This document shows, piece after piece, positions 57,778 through 64,000 of a DNA stretch of 64,000 nucleotides (position 1 is the stretch's first letter; each line of letters starts with the position of its first letter). This stretch comes from Sphingomonas beigongshangi (GTDB lineage Bacteria; Pseudomonadota; Alphaproteobacteria; Sphingomonadales; Sphingomonadaceae). The notes under the pieces are model-generated. The model saw nothing but the letters and a program-made list of their open reading frames with translations, did no database searches and had not been told where the DNA came from. Both the position numbers and the translations under genes were made by a program. The stretch covers positions 248,001-312,000 of the forward strand of contig NZ_JADHDT010000007.1 in NCBI RefSeq assembly GCF_016820445.1, given 5' to 3'.

Positions 57778-58449
57778 TCAGAGCGTGGCGCCGATGGCCC
57801 GCGCGGCCGTGTCCGGGTCTTCGGCCTGGGTGATCGGGCGGCCGATGACGAGCACGGAGGCACCGGCGTCGAGCGCGGCGCGCGGCGTGACGACGCGCTT
57901 CTGGTCGCCGACCTGGCCGTCCGCCGGGCGCACGCCCGGAACGACGAAGAACCCCTTGGGCCAGAAGGACTTTGCCGCGGCCACTTCGGCACCAGAGCAT
58001 ACGATGCCGTCGATGCCCGCGTCATGGGCCAGTTCCGCAAGCCGCAGCACATGATCGTGCGCGCTGCCCGAAACGCCGGTCGCGGCGAGATCGTCGGCGT
58101 CGAGGCTGGTCAGCATCGTCACCGCCACCACCTTCGTCTGCGGTGGCGCGGCGGCCTTGGCATCTTCCAGCATCGCCCGACCACCCGACGCGTGGACCGT
58201 CAGGATGGCCGGCGCCAGCGGGGTGAGCGCCATCACCGCCTTGGCGACGGTGTTGGGGATGTCGTGTAGCTTCAGGTCGAGAAAGACGGGGAGGCCGAGC
58301 GCCTCCATCTCGCGCACCCCCGCCTGGCCATGCGCGCAGAAGAATTCGAGGCCGAGCTTCAGCCCGCCGACATGATGGCGCACGCGGGTCGCCAATGCCT
58401 TGGCCCGTGCGAGGTCCGGCGTGTCGATCGCGACATAGATCGGGCTCAC
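57778..58449 (-). CDS. pyrF: Orotidine 5'-phosphate decarboxylase
   Basis: 223-residue TIM-barrel enzyme making UMP. The catalytic array is DLKLHDIPNTV (Asp58, Lys60, Asp63), with VHASGGRAM and GRPITQAEDP phosphate-binding loops. The start is a GTG at 58449 within a GTGA overlap with the lapA stop. A longer frame upstream overlaps lapA and is discarded. Confidence 0.95.
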   Translation of the reverse strand: MSPIYVAIDTPDLARAKALATRVRHHVGGLKLGLEFFCAHGQAGVREMEALGLPVFLDLKLHDIPNTVAKAVMALTPLAPAILTVHASGGRAMLEDAKAAAPPQTKVVAVTMLTSLDADDLAATGVSGSAHDHVLRLAELAHDAGIDGIVCSGAEVAAAKSFWPKGFFVVPGVRPADGQVGDQKRVVTPRAALDAGASVLVIGRPITQAEDPDTAARAIGATL

Positions 58450-58790
58450 AGCAGGCGCCCCTCGGCGGCGACCGCCTCGTCGATGGGGAGCGCATCGCCC
58501 GCCGGGGCGATGGGCAGCGCAGACACCGGCGCCGGCGGCACGGCGCGCAGATCGGCCAGCATGCGCTCGCTGTTGGTCAGACGCTGGCGCAGCCGCCAGC
58601 GCACGGCGCCGAGGTAGAGATAGGTCGGCAGGAAGCCGAGCAGGAAGGTGACGAGCAGCAGCAGCGGGAGGTTCACGTCCGCGATCAATCCGCCCCACAG
58701 GTTGATCTGGATGCTGGTCCAATTGCCATAGGTGAAAAGCGCCGCGACGAAGGCGAGCAGGAACCAGAACAGGATCTTGAGGAACTGCAT
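58446..58790 (-). CDS. LapA-domain (DUF1049) membrane protein
   Basis: Protein of 114 residues with two membrane helices (MQFLKILFWFLLAFVAALF and LPLLLLVTFLLGFLPTYLYLG) and a Glu/Arg-rich cytoplasmic tail. In E. coli LapA (YciS) acts with LapB in LPS synthesis control. Start ATG 58790, preceded by AGTTCCGCATGC-like sequence; GTGA overlap with pyrF. LapB is not adjacent. Confidence 0.82.
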   Translation of the reverse strand: MQFLKILFWFLLAFVAALFTYGNWTSIQINLWGGLIADVNLPLLLLVTFLLGFLPTYLYLGAVRWRLRQRLTNSERMLADLRAVPPAPVSALPIAPAGDALPIDEAVAAEGRLL

Positions 58791-58869
58791 GCGGAACTCC
58801 CGGAGGGTATCCGCGACGCTAGCCGCTGCATGGCCCGATGGCCAGCCCGACACGTGGAGGCCCGGCGGC

Positions 58870-61164
58870 TCAGCCGATTTCGCGGCGCAGGCTGGCGATC
58901 AGCGCGGGAATGGCGGTCAGCCGGCCTTCCTCCTCGTCGAGGATCGCGCGAAAGGCGGCGCGCTTGATCGCCGCGGCGCGTCCGGCACGCATCCGCACGT
59001 TGGGCGGCAGGGTCGAGATGCAGATGTCGATCATCCGCTCCGCACCGTGCAGCCGGCCCCACAGATAGTCGTTCTCGCGGTAGGCGCGGCTGAAGAACGC
59101 CCCGAAGCTGTTGAACTGGATACCCTTCAGGGTCGCTTCCGCGCCGCCGCCGCGGATCGCGGTAGCATCGTCCGGCGCGATCCGGTCGACCTTGATCGGG
59201 TCGAATTCGTCCAGGCCCTCGCCTTGCAGCAGCGGCAGGGTGGCCGTGTCGTAATAGGGGAAGCCGAGATAGGCGAGGAGCAGCGCGCGGCGCGGCGCCC
59301 TGTCGATCGCGACGAATGCCGTCGCGAGCCGCGCGTCGGTCTCCGCATCCAGCCGGGTGAGATCGAGCGCCGCCGCCAGACCGTCGAGCAAGGGGCCGGC
59401 ATCGGCGCCGCGCAGCGCGCGTACCGCACCGCGCAGCTGAGGATGGTCATCGGCGCGTTGTCGCTGAAGATACAGCGCCAGCGAGTCGTAGATCGCGTCG
59501 CGAATCGGCTCGACGTCGACGCCGTCCGCCTCGACCTCCGTCAGGCGCCGGGCCATCAGTCGGAGCCGACGAATGCGAAAACCGATGTCGAACGTCCGCA
59601 GGAAATCGACCGTCGCGGCGCTTTCCTTGCCGGTGAAGGTGGGGACGCCGCCGTCGTGACCTGGGCCGAAGCCGCGCGCGGCGATCGCGGCCTCGATAGC
59701 CGCCTTCAGCCGTCGCCAGCGGTGCTGCCCCGGCTCCCCGCCGACGTGATAGAGGAGCGCGGTGATCGTATCGATCACTCCGGCGAGCTTGAGGTGGCCA
59801 TAGGCCGCATAGCCATAGCCCGCGCGGGTCGCGGCCGCCGTCTGCGCGCGCCTCCGCCACGCGACGAGCCGTGCGGGCGTCGGACTGTCGAGGAAGAAGG
59901 TGTGATCGAACAGCGCGCCGATCTCTTCCTCGACGGCGGGCCGCAGCGCGGTGACGATGCCGCGCATCCGGTCGATCCGCGCCGAGCGCGCGGCGATCGC
60001 GTCCAGATTGTCGCGGATCGGCTGCTGCCGCGGCAGATCGCTCAGCGCGCCCAGGATCGTCTGGAAGAAACCGGGATCGCCGCCGCCCGAGCCAAGCCGG
60101 ATCTTGATGCCGGGCGAGGGGTCTATGTAGACGAACCGGCGATCGATCTCGCGCCGTGCCGGCCGTTCCTTGAGCGCGTCGATCGCGGGGCGGAAGGGGG
60201 CGTTGGCGAGGACCGATCCGTCGATCAGCACCGCCTTCTCCGCCTGCCTCGCCGCGAAGTGCCGCGGCAGCGCGCGGCGCAGGAATGCCGAGCGCCCGGG
60301 CCATTCCAGGCCGCGCCCGGCCAGGACGCGATCAAGCTCGCCGACGCTGAACGGGGGAAAGGCGCCAGGAAAACTCGACGTCGCGCGCGCGGCGAAGGCG
60401 AGCTCGGGAATCGCCGCGAGCGCCGCGCCGCCGCCGTGGTCGCTGAAGCCGATCACCAGGCGATGTTCCGTTTCCAGAACTTCCGGTGGCGAATTGAGCG
60501 TCAGCCGTTCGGGATGCCCGGTGAAGTCGGTCACCGTGACGAACAGGTCGAGCGGCTGCCCATCCGGCAACAGGCGGGGGCCGCGCTCGGTGGCGGCCAT
60601 CGCATCGAAGGCATCGAGCAGCATGGTGGTAAACGTGGCTCCGCCGAACGGCGGCTCGAACCAGCGCGAGCGGACGAAGTGCGACAGCTTCGCGCGCACC
60701 TCCTCGCGGGTCGCCTCGTCGAGCTCGGCGACCTTGTCGGCGCTGCGCCCCGCCGCCATCCACGCGAGGGGCAGCGCCCACATCTTGGAGAAGCGCGATG
60801 CCGGCGCCGCATCCGGATCGATCAGCGCCTCGACGTCCGCCGAGGTGAGCCAGAGGTCGGTCAGCGGCTCCAGGCTCTGTCCCGTGGTGATGGCCTGCGC
60901 CAGGAAGATGCCGTTGATCCCGCCTGCCGACGCGCCGGCGACGATGTCGGTGAGGACGCGCAGTCGCATGCCCGCCGTCGCCTCGATCTCCGCGATGAGC
61001 GCGGCATAGACCTGCTCGCTGCCACCGGCGGCGGGAACGCCATCGTGGCAGGCGCGACTGGCGCGCACCACCCGCCAGACTTCCTTCGTGATGCCGTGCA
61101 TGTAGACGGCGAGGCTGATGCCGCCGTAGCAGACCAGGGCGAGGCGCAGTTCCTTCTCACGCAT
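58870..61164 (-). CDS. Patatin-like phospholipase family protein (long form)
   Basis: 764-residue protein with an N-terminal patatin domain: RLALVCYGGISLAVYMHG, oxyanion/nucleophile GASAGGINGIF (catalytic Ser in G-x-S-x-G) and the Asp of the dyad in LIDGSVLANAPF. The C-terminal half (about 400-764) is helical and lacks known motifs. The length matches the long patatin-like family. It probably hydrolyses acyl chains of phospholipids. Start ATG 61164, 18 bases after the EEP gene. Confidence 0.87.
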   Translation of the reverse strand: MREKELRLALVCYGGISLAVYMHGITKEVWRVVRASRACHDGVPAAGGSEQVYAALIAEIEATAGMRLRVLTDIVAGASAGGINGIFLAQAITTGQSLEPLTDLWLTSADVEALIDPDAAPASRFSKMWALPLAWMAAGRSADKVAELDEATREEVRAKLSHFVRSRWFEPPFGGATFTTMLLDAFDAMAATERGPRLLPDGQPLDLFVTVTDFTGHPERLTLNSPPEVLETEHRLVIGFSDHGGGAALAAIPELAFAARATSSFPGAFPPFSVGELDRVLAGRGLEWPGRSAFLRRALPRHFAARQAEKAVLIDGSVLANAPFRPAIDALKERPARREIDRRFVYIDPSPGIKIRLGSGGGDPGFFQTILGALSDLPRQQPIRDNLDAIAARSARIDRMRGIVTALRPAVEEEIGALFDHTFFLDSPTPARLVAWRRRAQTAAATRAGYGYAAYGHLKLAGVIDTITALLYHVGGEPGQHRWRRLKAAIEAAIAARGFGPGHDGGVPTFTGKESAATVDFLRTFDIGFRIRRLRLMARRLTEVEADGVDVEPIRDAIYDSLALYLQRQRADDHPQLRGAVRALRGADAGPLLDGLAAALDLTRLDAETDARLATAFVAIDRAPRRALLLAYLGFPYYDTATLPLLQGEGLDEFDPIKVDRIAPDDATAIRGGGAEATLKGIQFNSFGAFFSRAYRENDYLWGRLHGAERMIDICISTLPPNVRMRAGRAAAIKRAAFRAILDEEEGRLTAIPALIASLRREIG

Positions 61165-61182
61165 GGCGAAACCGCGAGCGTC

Positions 61183-61893
61183 TCATGCCGGTGTAAGTGT
61201 CGCCCAGATCGGCAGGTGATCCGACGTCTTGCGGGCCGCGGCGCTGGCATGCACGCCGCAGTCGGCGACGCGCAGGTCGCGTGATACCATGATGCGGTCC
61301 AGCCGCCCGACGGGACGGCGCGAGTGGAAGCTCGGCCCGGTCGGCGCGATCGTGTGGTCCCGGCAGAAATCGCGCAGGCAGCCCGCCGCCGCCGTCCATT
61401 CGTTCAGGTCCCCCATCAATACCGTGGGATGACGATGCAGCGAGGCGTCGACATGCGCAAGGATCGCCGCCGCCTGCCGTCGGCGCCACAGACCCGACAG
61501 GTCGAGATGCATGCCGACGACGCGGATGATCCCGGCTCCCGTACGGACGTCCGCCATGACCGCACCGCGGGGCTCCAGCGCGGGCAGGTGGATGGCCTCT
61601 CGATCGACGACCTGCGCGCCCTTGCGAACCAGGATGACGTTGCCATGCCAGCCCATCGACAGCGCGCGCATGCCGAAATCCACCGCCTTCCAATCGCTAT
61701 GCTCGTCGAGCAGATGGAGCGGGATGACCGATTCGCGCGCGCCGAAGCGGCGGTCCGCCTCCTGCAGCGCGACGACATCGGCGTCGATTTCGCGCAATAC
61801 CTCCAGCACCCGTTCGGGATTGCGGCGGCGGTCGAGGCCGATCCCCTTGTGGATGTTGTAGCTGGCGACCTTGATCGTGGAACGGGAATCCAT
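61183..61893 (-). CDS. Endonuclease/exonuclease/phosphatase (EEP) family protein
   Basis: DNase I/exonuclease III-like phosphoesterase of 236 residues, Mg-dependent. VASYNIHKGIG (Asn), LQEADRRFG (Glu), HLDLSG, LMGDLNEW and C-terminal SDHLPIW (Asp-His) are the catalytic loops. Could act on nucleic acids, inositol phosphates or lipids (sphingomyelinase-like). No signal peptide. Follows the VanZ-like gene by 43 bases. Confidence 0.87.
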   Translation of the reverse strand: MDSRSTIKVASYNIHKGIGLDRRRNPERVLEVLREIDADVVALQEADRRFGARESVIPLHLLDEHSDWKAVDFGMRALSMGWHGNVILVRKGAQVVDREAIHLPALEPRGAVMADVRTGAGIIRVVGMHLDLSGLWRRRQAAAILAHVDASLHRHPTVLMGDLNEWTAAAGCLRDFCRDHTIAPTGPSFHSRRPVGRLDRIMVSRDLRVADCGVHASAAARKTSDHLPIWATLTPA

Positions 61894-61936
61894 TGCGCTA
61901 CCGCAACGCCCGGCATCGGCGCGGGGTTTCAGATGC

Positions 61937-62230
61937 TCAGGCGATTGCCGGATGCGCGCGGCGCCAGGCGGCGATGACCAGCAGCACGACGACGATGACG
62001 AACGTGTCCGCGAGCCAGTCGTGGATGTCGCAGTCGCGATGGAGCGCAGGGATCGACTGCACCACCTCCACCAGCGCGCCGACGAACGACAGGCGCTCGC
62101 CGATCCGCAGCAGTTCCGCGCGCGGCCACCCGGCGGCGGCCAGGACCGTCAGCGTACCGAAGGCGAGCATGTGCTGCACCTTGTCGTCGTTGGGTAACGG
62201 CAGGTTGGGAGGATGCGGCGTCCAGGCCAT
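61937..62230 (-). CDS. VanZ-like membrane protein (start uncertain)
   Basis: VanZ-type small membrane protein; from ATG 62230 it has 97 residues with LPNDDKVQHMLAFGTL (the VanZ Lys-x2-His region) and two further helices, ending RRAHPAIA. The frame stays open upstream for 18 codons that encode a hydrophobic segment (LTLAARVAFCAALAFALA), the expected first helix. No ATG, GTG or TTG is available there, only a CTG at 62284 after GAAAGGA. Either translation starts at CTG or the first helix is lost. Confidence 0.75.
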   Translation of the reverse strand: MAWTPHPPNLPLPNDDKVQHMLAFGTLTVLAAAGWPRAELLRIGERLSFVGALVEVVQSIPALHRDCDIHDWLADTFVIVVVLLVIAAWRRAHPAIA

Positions 62231-62292
62231 CGCCAGCGCGAAGGCGAGCGCGGCGCAAAAGGCAACGCGGGCGGCGAGGGTCAGAAAATCGT

Positions 62293-62308
62293 CCTTTCGA
62301 AGGAAAGG
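62293..62308 (-). terminator. Terminator-like hairpin after the tRNA-Thr 3' end
   Basis: CCTTTC (62293-62298) and GAAAGG (62303-62308) form a 6-base stem with a 4-base loop immediately after the CCA end, followed on the minus strand by TTTT. It is the natural terminator of the tRNA-Thr gene. Its second arm doubles as the possible ribosome site for the VanZ-like gene. Confidence 0.6.
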
Positions 62309-62354
62309 TGGTGCCGAGTGCAGGGATCGAACCCGCGACCTTCGGTTTACAAAT
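62309..62354 (-). other. 3' fragment of tRNA-Thr(UGU): attachment-site core
   Basis: On the minus strand, TTTGTAAACCGAAGG, the T-arm GCGGGTTCGATCCCTGC and acceptor ACTCGGCACCA form the anticodon loop to CCA end of a tRNA-Thr with anticodon TGT. The 5' half (which should begin GCCGAGT) and the left half of the anticodon stem (expected CGGT) are missing: the next bases to the right are unrelated. This is the displaced tRNA 3' end at one junction of an integrated element; the intact copy should lie at the other junction, outside the window. Confidence 0.8.
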
Positions 62355-62415
62355 TCGCCCTAGCCTTTTTGGAAGGCGCGCGTCAAACCCGGTAATCGTC
62401 CTTCTAAGTGCCCGG

Positions 62416-62429
62416 AAAACCTAGGTTTT
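62416..62429. repeat. Perfect palindrome AAAACCTAGGTTTT
   Basis: A perfect 14-base palindrome 62 bases right of the tRNA fragment, within the integration module. It could be a recombinase or accessory-protein site, or a terminator of a leftward transcript entering the tRNA fragment. Confidence 0.4.
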
Positions 62430-62480
62430 TGGCTTGTGAGGTGCACGGCGCGGGTGTCCATCGGAGTTGCGGTAAGTCAA

Positions 62481-62514
62481 GTTTTTGTCCGGTTTCATGC
62501 GTTTTTGACCGGTT
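62481..62514. repeat. Direct repeats GTTTTTG(T/A)CCGGTT, candidate arm-type sites
   Basis: GTTTTTGTCCGGTT at 62481-62494 and GTTTTTGACCGGTT at 62501-62514, spaced exactly 20 bases (two helical turns). A third repeat family, CTGGTGTCC, occurs at 62526-62534 and 62537-62545, a partial at 62452, and inverted at 62568-62576. Such repeats between the att core and the integrase gene are typical arm or Xis sites. Confidence 0.5.
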
Positions 62515-62577
62515 CAATCCGCGCTCTGGTGTCCCGCTGGTGTCCTTGGCAGGCCAAGATCAACGAAGGACACCGGA

Positions 62578-63771
62578 ATGGAAAAAATCGTCTTTTCTCC
62601 GCGCTTTATCGAAAATCTCGCGAGCGGAACGGCTGCTGATCCGGGGACACCGGGCCTGTTTATCGAAGCGGACGGTGTCCGAAAGACGTGGCGCTACAAG
62701 CGGAAGGTCCGTGGCACCAACAAGGTCCACAAAGCGACCTTCGGCACGTTCCCGGCGGTGACGATTGCTGACGCACGGGTGCAGGCTGGCGCGCTAAACG
62801 CCATGGTCGAGCAAGGCGTTGATCCACGCGAAGAAGCGCGCATCAAGGGGGTGACCGTCGAAGTGGCGTTCAACCGCTACATGGCGTCCGACCGGGTCAA
62901 GGCGCTGAAGCCAAGGACGGTCGATGACAAGCGCAAGGTCTATCGTGCTGGTCTGGCACGACTGGCGGACCGTCCGATTGCGTCCATTGTAGAAGCCGAC
63001 ATCCTCGCCATCATCCGCGAACGTCGGGAGGCTGGCAGCAAGGCTGACCGCTTTACGGCTGAGACGAAGGCGTTCTTTTCGTGGTGCGAGTCCATCGACG
63101 GGGAGATTGATGGCGTGACCATCGCGAACGATCCGACCCGTCGCCTTCACGTCAAACCTTCGCGGGCGCGCGACCGGTTCTTGGATGAAGACGAACTGGT
63201 GTTGTTCCTGCGGGCGCTGGCGGAACAAGACCGCGTCTATCAGCGCGCCGTTGGCCTGCTGCTGTTGTCCGGTTGTCGCCGCACAGAGGTAATGAGCGCA
63301 CCGGCTGCGGAGGTTCGCGGCGATGTCTGGATTGTGCCAGCCGCGCGCTACAAATCGAATATTGACCATGCGATGCCGCTCAGCGCGTGGGGACAGAGCC
63401 TTCTTCGCACCAACAGCGAATGGTTGATCCCGGCCAAGCGTGGCGAGGGACCGATGACGGACGGCTGGATCAACAAGGTGGTGGAGAAAATGCGGGTGCG
63501 GATGATGGAACTGAAGGGCGGTGCTGTGCCCGCCTTCCGCGTTCACGACATCCGCAAGACGATGCGGTCGAACTGCACCCGCCTGAAGATCGACACCGCC
63601 ACGGCAGAAGCGATGTTGGGTCACTCTAAGAAGGGGCTGATCGCGATCTACGACCTTTACGACATGATGGACGAAAAGCGGGAAGGCTACGCGAAGTGGG
63701 AAGCCTATTTGGTCGACCTCGCCCGCAAGGCCGGTGTGGCAGACGCGCTGCAAATCCCGGACGGCGCTTAG
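62578..63771 (+). CDS. Tyrosine recombinase/integrase with DUF4102-like N-terminus
   Basis: Site-specific integrase of 397 residues. Residues 1-85 resemble the DUF4102 arm-binding domain (GLFIEADGVRKTWRY, FGTFPAVTIADARVQAG). The SAM-like core-binding region is about 90-190. Catalytic residues: Arg235 in SGCRRTEV, Lys259, His323 and Arg326 in VHDIRKTMRSN, His349 in LGHSKKG and Tyr358 or Tyr361 in IYDLYD. P4-type integrases with this build favour tRNA 3' ends. Start ATG 62578; GC is lower than in chromosomal neighbours. The stop overlaps the convergent AlpA-like stop by two bases. Confidence 0.93.
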   Translation: MEKIVFSPRFIENLASGTAADPGTPGLFIEADGVRKTWRYKRKVRGTNKVHKATFGTFPAVTIADARVQAGALNAMVEQGVDPREEARIKGVTVEVAFNRYMASDRVKALKPRTVDDKRKVYRAGLARLADRPIASIVEADILAIIRERREAGSKADRFTAETKAFFSWCESIDGEIDGVTIANDPTRRLHVKPSRARDRFLDEDELVLFLRALAEQDRVYQRAVGLLLLSGCRRTEVMSAPAAEVRGDVWIVPAARYKSNIDHAMPLSAWGQSLLRTNSEWLIPAKRGEGPMTDGWINKVVEKMRVRMMELKGGAVPAFRVHDIRKTMRSNCTRLKIDTATAEAMLGHSKKGLIAIYDLYDMMDEKREGYAKWEAYLVDLARKAGVADALQIPDGA

Positions 63772-64000
63772 ATTCGTTGGGTCAGCGACCAAGCGTCCAC
63801 TTCGTCAGCCCGCCATAGCTTCCGCGCTCCAATCAATACCGGGCGCGGAAAGCTGGGCTGCGTGATGATGCTTGCGTAGAATTTGGTGTTACCGCACCGT
63901 AGACGGGTGCAAACTTCTTTGACGTTCAGCAGGCCTTCCCGGCGGTTGGCCTCAAGCTGAAGCTGAAATCGTCTTTCGGCGCGTTGGCGTCCTGCATCGG
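63768..64000 (-). CDS. AlpA-like DNA-binding protein, partial (5' end outside window)
   Basis: Open frame entering from the right edge, 77 codons visible, ending at 63768. It reads QLQLEANRREGLLNVKEVC, TRLRCGNTKFYASI, FPRPVLIGARKLWRADEVDA, WSLTQRI: the helix-turn-helix and wing of phage AlpA/excisionase-type MerR-like proteins (compare GxRxxxWxxxEV). No start codon precedes it in the window, so the N-terminus is beyond. It converges on the integrase gene, stops overlapping by two bases. It probably regulates or aids excision. Confidence 0.75.
   Translation of the reverse strand, partial: DAGRQRAERRFQLQLEANRREGLLNVKEVCTRLRCGNTKFYASIITQPSFPRPVLIGARKLWRADEVDAWSLTQRI

Larger units (their letters stand above)
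62309..64000. mobile_element. End of an element integrated at a tRNA-Thr gene
   Basis: The tRNA-Thr 3' fragment, the direct repeats, a tyrosine recombinase and a convergent partial AlpA-like gene form a standard attachment/integration module of a genomic island or prophage-like element. GC visibly drops from the chromosomal level after the fragment. The rest of the element extends past the right edge. Confidence 0.82.

Noticed and set aside
62309..62400. A complete tRNA gene on the minus strand
   Set aside because: No acceptor 5' strand (GCCGAGT), D-arm or full anticodon stem is found to the right of the anticodon loop; only the 3' fragment is real.

Overview
The window is about 67% GC, densely packed chromosomal DNA that looks like a sphingomonad (Sphingomonadaceae, Alphaproteobacteria). 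The evidence is the gene content and style: TonB-dependent receptors, an STN-type FecA/FecR/sigma set, glycine-zipper envelope proteins, AmpG, malate synthase G, single-domain response regulators with an HWE-type kinase, the trpF-trpB-x-trpA-accD-folC order, and tight ATGA stop/start overlaps. No rRNA, CRISPR array or complete tRNA was seen. Most of the window is core chromosome; the last 1.7 kb is the edge of an integrated element.

Layout. 1-5 kb (minus strand): glycosyltransferase, YdjC-type deacetylase, ECF sigma factor, FecR anti-sigma and an STN-type TonB receptor that runs off the left edge. 5-7.2 kb (plus): a GT39-like membrane glycosyltransferase and a DUF2141 protein. 7.2-11 kb (minus): an AppA-like histidine acid phosphatase (phytase type) behind a large TonB receptor, probably a phosphate-scavenging pair. 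11-16.6 kb: an MscS-type channel, malate synthase G and a divergent LysR regulator. 16.7-20.5 kb: a tiny glycine-rich protein, a DHA2 exporter, a FadL porin and a DUF2147 protein. 20.7-28.3 kb: a fatty-acid oxidation block (acyl-CoA dehydrogenase, HCDH-ECH fusion, thiolase, divergent acyl-CoA ligase and a MerR regulator). 28.3-34.5 kb: a degenerate HWE kinase with a receiver, YbdD/CstA, and acetyl-CoA synthetase. FadL, the beta-oxidation genes, acetyl-CoA synthetase and malate synthase together suggest growth on fatty acids and acetate.

34.6-53 kb: an alpha/beta hydrolase, a DUF885 peptidase-like lipoprotein, a prolyl oligopeptidase, transporters, a UvrD/PcrA helicase, rsmD and rluB, another receiver, AmpG and several unknowns. 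52-62.3 kb: a long minus-strand run (vanZ-like, EEP, patatin, lapA, pyrF, VOC, GFA, trpF, trpB, a 57-residue membrane protein, trpA, accD, folC), much of it translationally coupled.

Right edge. At 62309-62354 there is a 3' fragment of a tRNA-Thr(UGU) gene on the minus strand with no 5' half. It is followed by short direct repeats, a tyrosine-recombinase gene and a convergent partial AlpA-like gene. This is the end of an element integrated at a tRNA-Thr locus; its cargo lies beyond the window.

Start codons were chosen by family length, signal peptides, Shine-Dalgarno-like sequence and overlaps. Family names rest on motif recognition without database searches.
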